Of a stretch of 52,021 nucleotides of DNA, positions 17,314-26,153 are shown piece after piece. How positions within the stretch are numbered: the stretch's first letter is position 1; each line of letters starts with the position of its first letter. Source of the DNA: QQUD01 sp039029915 (GTDB lineage Bacteria > Chloroflexota > Anaerolineae > Promineifilales > Promineifilaceae); NCBI GenBank assembly GCA_039029915.1, contig JBCCFD010000005.1:1-52021 (forward strand), read 5' to 3'. Below the pieces are notes generated by a model. It was not told the DNA's origin and made no database searches. It was given only the letters and a program-made list of their open reading frames with translations. The translations under genes and the position numbers were made by a program.

Positions 17314-18879
17314 ATGAAACGTATATTTGGCATATTATTTTTATTAGCATTAGGGCTAATCGTTGTTGCATGTGGACCCGCTGAGGAGCCAGCTTCTCCT
17401 ACCCCTGTCGCAGAGGAAGAAGTTGAGGAAGCCGAAGAAATGGCCGATGAAGAGATGGCTGACGAGGAAATGGATGAAGAGATGGCCGATGAAGAGATGG
17501 CTGATGAAGAAATGGCCGACGAAGAGATGATGAGCAATACCATCGTCGACATTGCGGTCAACGATGGCCGTTTCACGACGCTCGTTACGGCAGTTACCGA
17601 AGCCGGTTTGGCTGAGACTCTCTCAGGCGAAGGCCCATTCACCGTTTTTGCCCCAACCGATGACGCCTTTGCCGCTCTGCCAGAAGGTACCGTCGCTGGG
17701 TTACTCGAAGACCCGTCAGGCGCCTTGACCGACGTCTTGCTTTACCACGTGGTAGAGGGTGCCGTCAATGCTGAAACCGTGGTCGGTCTAGACAGCGCAA
17801 CCACGATTGGCGGTGAGGATGTAGCAATCTCAGTTGTTGATGGCGCCGTCTTCTTGAACGAAACCGTTCAGGTCATTATCACCGACATCGAAGCAGATAA
17901 TGGCATCATTCACGTCATTGATGCAGTCCTCCTGCCTCACAGCTTAACAGCTGATGAGTCAATGGATGACGAAGAGATGATGGATGACGAAGAGATGATG
18001 GACGACGAAGAGATGATGAGCAACACCATTGTTGACATTGCAGTGAACGATGGCCGCTTCACAACGCTCGTTACGGCCGTAACCGAAGCCGGTCTGGCTG
18101 AAACCCTGTCTGGCGAAGGCCCCTTCACTGTCTTTGCTCCAACTGATGACGCCTTTGCCGCTCTGCCAGAAGGCACCGTAGAAAGCTTGCTCGAAGACCC
18201 AGCCGGTGCATTAACCAATGTCTTACTCTACCACGTCGTAGAGGGTGCAGTGAATGCTGAAACCGTTGTTGGTTTAGACAGCGCTACCACGGTTGGTGGT
18301 GAAGATATCGCTATCTCAGTTGAAGATGGCGCCGTATTCCTAAACGAAACCGTTCAAGTCATTATTACCGACCTTGAAGCGGACAACGGGATTGTTCACG
18401 TCATTGACGCTGTCCTCTTACCACCAAGCATGACGGCTGACGATGAAGCAATGGAAGAAGAATTAGGCACGATTGCCGAAGTTGCCACTGAAGCAGGCAG
18501 TTTTACAACGCTATTGGCTGCGTTAGAAGCAGCTGGCCTTGCTGAAACCTTTGCTAGTGAAGGTAGCTTCACCGTTTTTGCCCCAACTGATGATGCTTTT
18601 GCAGCCTTACCAGAAGGCACCGTTGCTAGCCTGCTCGAAGACCCAACCGGTCTTTTAACCGACATTCTGCTCTATCACGTGGTTGACGGAGCCGTCCCAG
18701 CAGCAGACGTGGTTACATTAGAATCAGCTCCAACTCTTTTGGGTCAAGATGTAACCATCACGATTTCAGACGACGGTGCTGTCTTCTTAAATGACACCGT
18801 CCAAGTGATTACAACAGATATCCAAGCCAGCAACGGCATTATCCACGTTATCGACGCTGTATTGATTCCAGCAGAATAA
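17314..18879 (+). CDS. Lipoprotein with three FAS1 (fasciclin) domains and acidic-Met repeats
   Basis: 521 residues, exported and lipidated: MKR, hydrophobic core and lipobox VVAC (C20). A strongly acidic, Met-containing stretch of EEMAD-type pentapeptides (about 38-72) precedes FAS1 domain 1 (about 74-207). A second acidic spacer (DDEEMM repeats) precedes domain 2, and domain 3 ends the protein. Each domain has FTVFAPTDDAFAALPEGTV and a YHVVEGAV or YHVVDGAV H2 strand. Domains 1 and 2 are almost identical in protein but differ at many silent sites. FAS1 proteins mediate adhesion or matrix binding. ATG 17314 is preferred, with AGGAG eight bases before; the open frame extends 35 codons upstream without signal-peptide features. 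Confidence 0.93.
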   Translation: MKRIFGILFLLALGLIVVACGPAEEPASPTPVAEEEVEEAEEMADEEMADEEMDEEMADEEMADEEMADEEMMSNTIVDIAVNDGRFTTLVTAVTEAGLAETLSGEGPFTVFAPTDDAFAALPEGTVAGLLEDPSGALTDVLLYHVVEGAVNAETVVGLDSATTIGGEDVAISVVDGAVFLNETVQVIITDIEADNGIIHVIDAVLLPHSLTADESMDDEEMMDDEEMMDDEEMMSNTIVDIAVNDGRFTTLVTAVTEAGLAETLSGEGPFTVFAPTDDAFAALPEGTVESLLEDPAGALTNVLLYHVVEGAVNAETVVGLDSATTVGGEDIAISVEDGAVFLNETVQVIITDLEADNGIVHVIDAVLLPPSMTADDEAMEEELGTIAEVATEAGSFTTLLAALEAAGLAETFASEGSFTVFAPTDDAFAALPEGTVASLLEDPTGLLTDILLYHVVDGAVPAADVVTLESAPTLLGQDVTITISDDGAVFLNDTVQVITTDIQASNGIIHVIDAVLIPAE

Positions 18880-19061
18880 ATCAGCATTATCTTCGCTGTC
18901 GCTGGTCTATTGACTACACGACTCAGGCTCGGCAAGACGCTGGCCAAAGCGAGCCCAAAATCAGCTGGTGGAGATCGATGATGATTTTCATCAGCTGACT
19001 GAGACAAACTCCTTTCTTTAATTGATCAACACACACTCACACATTTTTCTCCTCCTTAATT

Positions 19062-19096
19062 AGAGTGCCCTATTTTCAAGATGGCGCACTCTTTTT
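19062..19096 (+). terminator. Probable Rho-independent terminator after the FAS1 gene
   Basis: AGAGTGC pairs with GCACTCT and is followed by TTTTT. It lies about 180 bases after the FAS1 stop codon; the intervening sequence (18880-19061) holds nothing I recognise. Confidence 0.65.
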
Positions 19097-19156
19097 ATTT
19101 TCCTAACTTGTGTAGGTATAATGAACTTCAAAATAATAACTGATGTTACGCGGAAA

Positions 19157-19220
19157 AAACCTCTGAGGTTTCTAAACAGATTGGCAATCACTGGCGTTTT
19201 TCTAAAAACCTCAAAGGTTT
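19157..19220. repeat. Two copies of a palindromic AAACCTC...GAGGTTT unit
   Basis: AAACCTCTGAGGTTT (19157-19171) and AAACCTCAAAGGTTT (19206-19220) are related palindromic units in the same orientation, 34 bases apart, just upstream of the SMP-30-like gene. They could be REP-type repeats or binding sites. Confidence 0.6.
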
Positions 19221-19273
19221 GTACCAGTGGTACGGCGTAACTCAAGTAAAAAGCCCAAAAAAGAAGTGTCCTG

Positions 19274-20194
19274 ATGAATCCAACACCAATTTCTAATTTA
19301 AAAGTGACCAAGGTCGGTCATTCTCCCGAGGATGTGCTGCCTGATAAGGATGGCTCAGTGATTACGGGTTTAAAAGACGGCCGTATTCTCCGCATCAGCC
19401 CAGACGGCTCAATTAGCGAAGTCGCCAACACCGGCGGCCGTCCGCTGGGGCTTGACTTTTTGCACGATGGGCGACTGCTCGTTTGTGACACGCAGCTCGG
19501 ACTTTTGGCTATAGATCCACAGTCAGGCCAGATTGAAACGCTGGTAGCTCAAGGCACAGCCTCTTTACACGTTTGCAACAATCCAGCCGTAGCGGAAGAC
19601 GGCCGTATTTTCTTTAGCGACTCCACCCAACAAAACAGTGAAAACGAAGCCCCTAAAGATATTATCGACATGGTGCCCACCGGACGCCTTCTGTGTCGCT
19701 ACCCGGACGGTCGCGTTGAGATTGTGGTTGAAGAGCTGCTATTTGCCAATGGCGTCATTGTGGCCCCCGACCAATCCTTTGTGCTGGTGGCCCAAACGGG
19801 GAAGGCATGCATTAATCGCCTCTGGCTAACGGGCGACAAAGCAGGTCAGCAAGATATGTTTGCCACCAATATGCCCGGCCTGCCGGACAACCTAGCTATT
19901 GGCTCAGATGGGCTGATTTGGGTGGCGCTCGTTTCCCCCTTTAGCGACCTGCTCAAGCGGCTTCATAGCCTGCCCTACTTTGCTCGCTACCTCATTGCTC
20001 GACTGCCCCAATCTTTACAGCCGGAGCAACCCCTATTTTGCCGCCTTGGCGCTTACGATTTAGACGGCAATCTTGTTCATCTCTTTGAAGGGGATAAGGA
20101 TATTTATCACTTCGTTACGGGCGTACGAGAAAAGGACGGCACGCTCTATATGGGGACGTTTGAAGGAGATTCGATCGCCCAATTTTCACGATGA
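19274..20194 (+). CDS. SMP-30/gluconolactonase/strictosidine-synthase-like beta-propeller protein
   Basis: 306 residues forming a six-bladed propeller of the SMP-30/strictosidine synthase superfamily. Visible features are the repeated 'DGRIL-ISPDGSI' strands, GRPLGLDFLHDGRLLVCD, and AEDGRIFFSD, ANGVIVAPDQSFVLVAQT and LPDNLAIGSDGLIWVAL, which match the blades of the plant/animal strictosidine-synthase-like group more than classical gluconolactonases. No signal peptide. Family members hydrolyse lactones or esters, or have no proven activity. The stop codon overlaps the next gene (ATGA), so it is translated with the ABC exporter genes. The start at 19274 has no clear ribosome binding site. Confidence 0.85.
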   Translation: MNPTPISNLKVTKVGHSPEDVLPDKDGSVITGLKDGRILRISPDGSISEVANTGGRPLGLDFLHDGRLLVCDTQLGLLAIDPQSGQIETLVAQGTASLHVCNNPAVAEDGRIFFSDSTQQNSENEAPKDIIDMVPTGRLLCRYPDGRVEIVVEELLFANGVIVAPDQSFVLVAQTGKACINRLWLTGDKAGQQDMFATNMPGLPDNLAIGSDGLIWVALVSPFSDLLKRLHSLPYFARYLIARLPQSLQPEQPLFCRLGAYDLDGNLVHLFEGDKDIYHFVTGVREKDGTLYMGTFEGDSIAQFSR

Positions 20195-21948
20195 CGCCAA
20201 ATAATGATTTACAAATCCTCAGGCGCTGTTTTGGGTATTTACGGCCGTATCTAAACATTCAAATCGGCATCTATGCCCTCATGATCCTCATCAATCTTAT
20301 CAACCTGTCGGTACCGCAGCTCATCCGCTGGGCGATCGATTCAGGCATATTTGGAAGAAATCTGACGCTGCTCAGTCAGGCCATTGGGCTCTTGATTCTG
20401 CTGACCTTGTTCAAAGGGGTCATGATCTTTTATCAAGGAAATTGGAGTGAGGTGGCCTCTCAATACGTCGCCTACGACATTCGCAATGACCTGCTCCGAA
20501 AGTTAACAGACCTCTCCTTTTCCTATCATGACCAAACCGAAGCGGGCCAAATCTTGTCACGGGCGATGCAGGATGTGGAGCGCATTCGCTTTCTAACAGG
20601 GCGAGCGGTTTTACGAATTGTGGAAGGCACCATTCTGATTGTGTTAACGGCCGTCTTCCTCATTATCATGAATCCAACCTTGGCGGGACTGATTATCCTG
20701 ACGCTCCCGCTACTTCTACACAGAGCTTACGCCTATGGCAAACTAATCAGGCCCCTCTCCTACAAAATTCAAGATCAGCTGGGCAGCTTAACCACGCAGC
20801 TAGAGCAAAATTTACGCGGAGCACGCATTGTTAAGGCGTTTGGGCAAGAGCAGGTCGAACTAGCGCGGTTTAATAAAGAAAACGAAAAATGGTTCAACCT
20901 TTCCGTTGAATCAGCCAGAATCCAAGCGGTGAACGCCCCTCAACTAAACCTCATAGCCAACTTTGGCACGGTTTTTATTATTTGGTACGGGGGCTGGCTC
21001 GTCACTCAAGACGTATTAACCCTTGGCGAGCTCGTCGCTTTTACCACCTATTTGGCCATGCTGATTCGTCCGATCCGACTGATTGGGCGCATTATTCCCA
21101 TGTTTGCCGTTGCTGCCTCAGCGGGGGAGCGGCTATTTGCCATTCTGGATGCGCCTATTGAGGTTAAGGATACCCCAGATGCCAAGCCGCTGCCCCGAAT
21201 CAACGGCCGTATTCAGTTCAACAACGTCTCTTTTACCTACCCCAACGACCACGGTGTGTTGCACAGCATCAACATTGAAACCAAACCAGGACAAATTGTC
21301 GCGCTCATGGGAGGCACTGGCTCGGGCAAAACAACGCTGGTCAACCTAGTAGCCCGATTTTATGATCCAACAGACGGCCAAATTTTGATTGACGGCCGTT
21401 TAACCAGCACCCACACCCTCCACTCCCTGCGCAGCCAAATTGGCTTTGTGATGCAAGACACCATCTTGTTTGCCGCCACGATTCGGGAAAACATCACCTT
21501 TGGTCGCCCCAACGCCACTGAAGCAGAGATCATTCAAGCCGCCAAAGATGCCCAAGCCCACGACTTTATTATGGCTACGCCAGATGGGTATGACACGGAG
21601 GTTGGCGAGCGGGGCATCACCCTTTCAGGTGGGCAGAAACAGCGGCTGGCCATCGCCCGCGCCTTGATTACGGATCCCCGCATTCTCATTTTGGATGACG
21701 CCACTGCCAGCGTTGACACCAATACAGAGCATCTGATCCAAAAGGCGCTCGATTTTTTAATGCAGGGACGCACCACTTTTGTGATTGCCCATCGGTTAAG
21801 CACCATTCAGCGGGCTGACCAAATATTGCTCCTGGAAAACGGCCGTATTCACGACCGGGGCACCCACGACGAGCTCCTTCAAAATTCAGACCTCTACCGC
21901 CGTGTTCATGACATTCAAATTCAACCAGATGGGGGCGTCACCGCATGA
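20191..21948 (+). CDS. ABC exporter half-transporter, subunit with degenerate catalytic site
   Basis: 585 residues: six transmembrane helices (about 1-310) fused to one nucleotide-binding domain. Walker A is GGTGSGKTT (374-382), Q-loop MQD (421-423), signature LSGGQ (478-482), Walker B ILILDD (498-503) and H-loop H534. The residue after the Walker B Asp is Asp (D503) instead of the catalytic Glu, so this subunit should not hydrolyse ATP well at its own site. The next gene has the complementary defect, which makes the two a heterodimer. Overlaps SMP-30-like and the second ABC gene by four bases each. Substrate unknown; lipid, peptide or drug are all possible for this family. Confidence 0.93.
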   Translation: MTPNNDLQILRRCFGYLRPYLNIQIGIYALMILINLINLSVPQLIRWAIDSGIFGRNLTLLSQAIGLLILLTLFKGVMIFYQGNWSEVASQYVAYDIRNDLLRKLTDLSFSYHDQTEAGQILSRAMQDVERIRFLTGRAVLRIVEGTILIVLTAVFLIIMNPTLAGLIILTLPLLLHRAYAYGKLIRPLSYKIQDQLGSLTTQLEQNLRGARIVKAFGQEQVELARFNKENEKWFNLSVESARIQAVNAPQLNLIANFGTVFIIWYGGWLVTQDVLTLGELVAFTTYLAMLIRPIRLIGRIIPMFAVAASAGERLFAILDAPIEVKDTPDAKPLPRINGRIQFNNVSFTYPNDHGVLHSINIETKPGQIVALMGGTGSGKTTLVNLVARFYDPTDGQILIDGRLTSTHTLHSLRSQIGFVMQDTILFAATIRENITFGRPNATEAEIIQAAKDAQAHDFIMATPDGYDTEVGERGITLSGGQKQRLAIARALITDPRILILDDATASVDTNTEHLIQKALDFLMQGRTTFVIAHRLSTIQRADQILLLENGRIHDRGTHDELLQNSDLYRRVHDIQIQPDGGVTA

Positions 21949-23744
21949 GTTTTTCATTTAGCCCAAACATGGGACCGCGCAGCGCGATCAGTCAATTTGG
22001 CCAAGAGGGGAAAGACGGCCGTTTTTTCAACAAGGGCGTTATTTTAGGCATGCTGGTTTTTATACGGCCGTATCGTCGCAACATGCTCCTCGCCTCTTTG
22101 TTGCTGTTAATTATCACCGGCCTCACGCTGCTCACCCCCTACCTTATCAAAGTAGCTATCGATGACTTTATTGCCCAAGGCAACAGCGATGGACTCGCTA
22201 CCATTGCCATATGGATCGCCGCCACCTACTTACTGCTGTATCTAACCACAATGGCTCAGCAATACCTGCTAGGCTGGACATCTCAACGGGTGCTGGCCGA
22301 TGTCCGTCAGAAAATGATGGACCATTTACAGCGTCTTCCTTTGAGCTATCACGACCGCACCATCATTGGTGTCACCGTTTCGCGGGTCATCAACGACGTC
22401 TCCGTCATCAACGACCTGTTAACCCAGGGCTTGATTTCTTTAGCCGGAGACACTCTTGTTCTATTCGGCATACTCATCGTGATGCTCACCATGAGTCCTC
22501 GCTTGGCTCTGCTCACCTTTACCGTCCTGCCGCTCATGATTCTGGTCACCGCCATTTTCTCACGAAGCGCCAAAGGGGCATTCCGCCTCACCCGGCAGCG
22601 GGTGGCTGAACTGGTTGGCAGTCTGGCCGAAAATATCAACGGCATACGCGTCATTCAAACCTTTGCCCAAGAATCATTTATTGAGGCCCAGTTTGAAGAG
22701 GTTAACAACAACAATCGACAGGCTCATGTTGACGCCGTTCGACTTTCATTTATATTTTTGCCCTCGATAGAGTTTTTGGGAGCACTGGCCACGGCCGTTG
22801 TGCTTTATTTTGGTGGTCGAGCGGTGGTGTCAGAAGAGCTAACCCTAGGCATCATGGTGGCTTTCATGGCGTACGTCACGCGCTTCTTTCAGCCTATCCA
22901 AGAGCTGAGCCGCATCTACACCACCATGCAGTCCGCAATGGCTGGTGGCGAGCAAGTTTTAAACCTGCTCAATACCACACCGTCCATTCTAGATAAGGAA
23001 AACGCCACAGAAATGCCCTCCGTTTCTGGTCAAATTCAGTTCAAAGCGGTCTCCTTCCAATATTTAGAAGGTCAGCCCATTCTGCAGAACGTCACTTTGG
23101 ACATTGCTCCTGGACAAACGATAGCCCTTGTTGGCCCCACCGGCGCCGGAAAAACAACCATCGCTAATCTTATTCCCCGTTTTTACGAGGTCAATGAGGG
23201 GGCGGTTTTAATCGATGGCGTTGATGTTCGGACGGTAACCCAAGCCTCGCTGCGGGCTCAGTTTGGCCTAGTGCCACAGGACCCATTCCTTTTTGCGGGC
23301 ACCATTGCCGATAATATTCGCTTTGGTCACCCGGAGGCGCCCATGTCGGCCGTTGTTGAAGCAGCCAAGCTCGCTAATGCGCACGACTTTATCAGTCGCT
23401 TACCTGATGGGTACGACACTCAAATTTTAGAGGGGGCTGTAAATGTGTCGGTGGGACAGCGACAGCTGCTTTGCATCGCAAGGGCGACGCTGATGAATCC
23501 GCGTATTCTCATTTTGGATGAGGCCACTGCCAGTATTGATACGGTAACGGAACTGTACATTCAGGAGGCGTTGGATAAGCTGATGGCTGGCAGAACGGCC
23601 GTTATTATTGCCCATCGTCTGAGCACAATTCGGAATGCTGATATGATTTGCGTGGTGGATAACGGCCGTATTGTGCAGCGCGGCACCCACACCGAGCTGC
23701 TGGCCGAAGGTGGACTATACCAGCAGCTCTACAACAAAAAGTGA
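21945..23744 (+). CDS. ABC exporter half-transporter, subunit with intact catalytic Glu
   Basis: 599 residues with the same six-helix plus NBD layout. Walker A GPTGAGKTT (397-405), Q-loop PQD (444-446), Walker B ILILDE (521-526) with catalytic Glu E526, and H-loop H557 are intact. The signature reads VSVGQ (501-505) in place of LSGGQ. Paired with the upstream subunit this gives one consensus ATP site (E526 with the partner's LSGGQ) and one degenerate site (partner's D503 with this VSVGQ), the arrangement seen in heterodimeric exporters of the TM287/288 and BmrCD kind. The N terminus has a 30-residue cytoplasmic extension. Its end overlaps the possible GTG start of the oxidoreductase gene. Confidence 0.93.
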   Translation: MSFSFSPNMGPRSAISQFGQEGKDGRFFNKGVILGMLVFIRPYRRNMLLASLLLLIITGLTLLTPYLIKVAIDDFIAQGNSDGLATIAIWIAATYLLLYLTTMAQQYLLGWTSQRVLADVRQKMMDHLQRLPLSYHDRTIIGVTVSRVINDVSVINDLLTQGLISLAGDTLVLFGILIVMLTMSPRLALLTFTVLPLMILVTAIFSRSAKGAFRLTRQRVAELVGSLAENINGIRVIQTFAQESFIEAQFEEVNNNNRQAHVDAVRLSFIFLPSIEFLGALATAVVLYFGGRAVVSEELTLGIMVAFMAYVTRFFQPIQELSRIYTTMQSAMAGGEQVLNLLNTTPSILDKENATEMPSVSGQIQFKAVSFQYLEGQPILQNVTLDIAPGQTIALVGPTGAGKTTIANLIPRFYEVNEGAVLIDGVDVRTVTQASLRAQFGLVPQDPFLFAGTIADNIRFGHPEAPMSAVVEAAKLANAHDFISRLPDGYDTQILEGAVNVSVGQRQLLCIARATLMNPRILILDEATASIDTVTELYIQEALDKLMAGRTAVIIAHRLSTIRNADMICVVDNGRIVQRGTHTELLAEGGLYQQLYNKK

Positions 23745-23749
23745 TCCCT

Positions 23750-24937
23750 ATGAAATTTAACATCCTCATTATTGGTGGAGGCATTATTGGTGCTTCAATC
23801 GCCTACTTTCTCGCAGAATCCGGACAAGCTGGCGAAATTGGCGTCATCGAACCAGATCCAACCTATCAAAAAGCGGCCTCATCCGTTGGCGCAGGGGGCG
23901 TGCGGCAGCTGTTTAGCCAACCTGAAAACATTGAGATGTCAAAATTCTCCCTTGATTTTTACAAATCATTTCCCAACCGAATGGGCATCAACGGCACGCT
24001 AGCAAACATTGATTTCTCACAGTGTGGCTATCTTTTCTTAGTGGGTGAACGGGGCGCGCGGCAGTTGAAAGCAAACCAGCAGCGGCAAACAGCATTAGGT
24101 GTCAACGCTGTCCTCTTAAATCCCGACGAACTAGGCAATCGCTTCCCTTCTCTCGGCTTAGGTGGCGTCGCCCTCGCCTGCTTCTCACCTGAGGATGGCA
24201 CCCTGAACACGACGCTAGCGCTCAACGGGTTTCGGCAAAAAGCGGCCAGCCTCGGCGTTCAATTTATCACCAACAAGGTCGTCGGCCTCTCTAAATCAAG
24301 CTCTCAAGTGGAAGCAGCAGAATTGGCAAGTGGACAAACAATTAAGGCTGATATTTTTATCAACGCTGCTGGCGCATGGGCCAGCGAAGTTTCTGCCCTC
24401 ATCGATATGCCGCTGCCCATTCAGCCGCTGTGTCGCGTGAAGCATTACTGGGAAGCAACTAGTCCTATTGAACCGACACCGCTTATTAAAGATGAAAGCG
24501 GGGTCTTTTTTCGGCAAGAGGGAAAAGGGTATGTTGGCGGCAGACCGAGTTGGGAAGTCCCGCCAGGCTTTCATTTTAGGGAGCAAAACGGTGAAATTAG
24601 CCATTATTTTGACGGTTATTTTGAACAAACTGTACGGCCGTTGCTCTCCAATATCGTCCCTGCATTTAAAACGGTCCACAGCCCCCGAGCATGGACAGGC
24701 CACTACGCCCAAAATGAACTGGACGGCAACATGATTTTAGGCAACTGGCCTCAACAAGCAGAAAATTTCTTTGTGGCCTGTGGTTTTTCCGGGCACGGCG
24801 TCATGCACGCCCCAGCGGTAGGGATGGCTATGGCGGAGCTGGTTTTAAACGGCCGTTTTGCCACTATTGACCTTTCCCGCATGTCGTATCAACGCGTCAT
24901 CGATAACAATCCATATCCCGAACAGGGCATCATCTAG
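23750..24937 (+). CDS. FAD-dependent oxidoreductase (DAO / glycine-sarcosine oxidase-like)
   Basis: 395 residues from ATG 23750 (or 398 from a GTG at 23741 that overlaps the preceding stop). The N terminus is a Rossmann motif, ILIIGGGIIGASIAYFLAE, for FAD. The C terminus has VACGFSGHGVMHAPAVGMAMAELVLNG, the conserved FAD-closing segment of the DAO family, and GYVGGRPS lies in between. Family members oxidise secondary or tertiary amines such as sarcosine, glycine or dimethylglycine, giving H2O2. The substrate here is unknown. It follows the exporter genes directly and precedes an alpha/beta hydrolase by 52 bases. Confidence 0.87.
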   Translation: MKFNILIIGGGIIGASIAYFLAESGQAGEIGVIEPDPTYQKAASSVGAGGVRQLFSQPENIEMSKFSLDFYKSFPNRMGINGTLANIDFSQCGYLFLVGERGARQLKANQQRQTALGVNAVLLNPDELGNRFPSLGLGGVALACFSPEDGTLNTTLALNGFRQKAASLGVQFITNKVVGLSKSSSQVEAAELASGQTIKADIFINAAGAWASEVSALIDMPLPIQPLCRVKHYWEATSPIEPTPLIKDESGVFFRQEGKGYVGGRPSWEVPPGFHFREQNGEISHYFDGYFEQTVRPLLSNIVPAFKTVHSPRAWTGHYAQNELDGNMILGNWPQQAENFFVACGFSGHGVMHAPAVGMAMAELVLNGRFATIDLSRMSYQRVIDNNPYPEQGII

Positions 24938-24989
24938 ACGTCAGGGACGATGGCGACCATTAACGGACAATTGAAAAAGGACGGACGGA

Positions 24990-25856
24990 ATGAATAGCTT
25001 TGAGCAGATCACGCTAAAAGATGGGCGCAAACTCGCTTTTGCAGTTTATGGCGCTAAACAGGGTGGACAACCGATCTTTTATTTTCATGGGTGGCCCTCA
25101 TCTCGGCTGGAAGGGTCGAATTATGTGGATGCGTTGATGGGTGTAAACGGCCGTTTAATCGCCGTTGATCGCCCCGGCATCGGCCAATCCGACATTCAAC
25201 CGAAGCGAACGCTTCTTGATTGGCCGGATGATGTATGTGAGCTGGCAGATCAGCTGGGCTTTGCCAAATTTCACGTCCTTGGCACATCTGGCGGAGGGCC
25301 ATATGTCGCCGCTTGTGCCTATAAAATTCCAGACCGCTTGCTCGGAGCTTCCATTATTGCGGGACTGTCTCCGATGAACAATCCAAAAACCAAAGACGGC
25401 ATGCGCCTGATGAATCGGATCATTCTGCCAATGGGCAAATCTGCTCCGTGGTTGCTGGGGCTTATCCTGAAAATGATGCGCTCGTCATTTGAGAACCCTA
25501 AAAGTCTTGAACGTATGCTGAGTGATTTACCGGATGTCGATAAAGCATTATTTAAAGGTGAGCTTGCAACTCATTTTTTGACCACAGGACAAGAAAGTTT
25601 CACGCAAGGCGTTCAAGGCAATATTGTTGAGGGGCGCATCTATGCGGAACCGTGGGGATTTAACCTGCGTGACATCAAGATACCGGTTTCTATTTGGCAG
25701 GGTTCTTTGGATGTGAATGTGCCGCTTTCAAACGGCCGTATTCTGGCCGACGAAATTCCCAACGCCAACGCTCACTTTATTGAAGAAGAAGGACACCTTT
25801 CACTTATTATCAATCAGAAAGAAGCTATTCTAATAGACCTACTTCAATTTGCTTGA
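24990..25856 (+). CDS. Alpha/beta hydrolase
   Basis: 288 residues of the alpha/beta-hydrolase fold, no signal peptide. The oxyanion strand reads YFHGWPSSR, the nucleophile elbow is LGTSGGGP (Ser100), and the late His is in EEEGHLSLI; the acid is probably the Asp in WQGSLDVNVP. The sequence type resembles small esterase/epoxide-hydrolase-like proteins. Substrate unknown. A weak GGACGGA precedes the ATG. It ends the 19.3-25.9 kb set, probably transcribed with the oxidoreductase. Confidence 0.85.
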   Translation: MNSFEQITLKDGRKLAFAVYGAKQGGQPIFYFHGWPSSRLEGSNYVDALMGVNGRLIAVDRPGIGQSDIQPKRTLLDWPDDVCELADQLGFAKFHVLGTSGGGPYVAACAYKIPDRLLGASIIAGLSPMNNPKTKDGMRLMNRIILPMGKSAPWLLGLILKMMRSSFENPKSLERMLSDLPDVDKALFKGELATHFLTTGQESFTQGVQGNIVEGRIYAEPWGFNLRDIKIPVSIWQGSLDVNVPLSNGRILADEIPNANAHFIEEEGHLSLIINQKEAILIDLLQFA

Positions 25857-25895
25857 GTGATTTGTCTCACAATGAATTTTAAATGTAAATGTAGC

Positions 25896-25976
25896 CTGAG
25901 CCTGTCGAAGGCGATCTCCCCAAACCAAGCTTCGACCAGCCCCCTGAGCCTGTCAGCAGGCACTCAGCCTTCGTAG
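25896..25976. repeat. Partial copy of the CTGAGCCTGTCGAAG repeat
   Basis: CTGAGCCTGTCGAAG at 25896-25910 is identical to one arm of the repeat at 44037-44080. The rest is degenerate: CTTCGACCAG and CTGAGCCTGTCAGCAGG follow. No gene in the 297-base gap between the hydrolase and the GntR gene apart from the promoter described next. Confidence 0.7.
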
Positions 25977-26072
25977 TAATTATTACGCTATTGAGAGATG
26001 AAGCACTCAACCTCGCCATGAACCCATTATTCAGGCGCTTTCTAGCTAAAATCTTTGACTAATTTAGATTTC

Positions 26073-26123
26073 TTGCATGTTGAACCAAACTCGTTATAAT
26101 CGTGATTTGTGATCACAAATCAC
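26073..26123 (+). promoter_or_regulatory. gntR promoter with a perfect 22-bp operator palindrome
   Basis: TTGCAT (26073-26078) and TATAAT (26095-26100) with a 16-base spacer form the promoter. A perfect 22-bp palindrome, half site GTGATTTGTGA, occupies 26102-26123 and covers the predicted start of transcription near 26107. Its position suggests negative autoregulation by the GntR protein. Confidence 0.75.
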
Positions 26124-26153
26124 ATATTTCATATCATAAATCTTGGTGCAAGC

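Noticed and set aside
17172..17642. Ser/Ala-rich minus-strand frame opposite the FAS1 lipoprotein
   Set aside because: It is the antisense shadow of the acidic-Met repeats (GAAGAGATG units read backwards).
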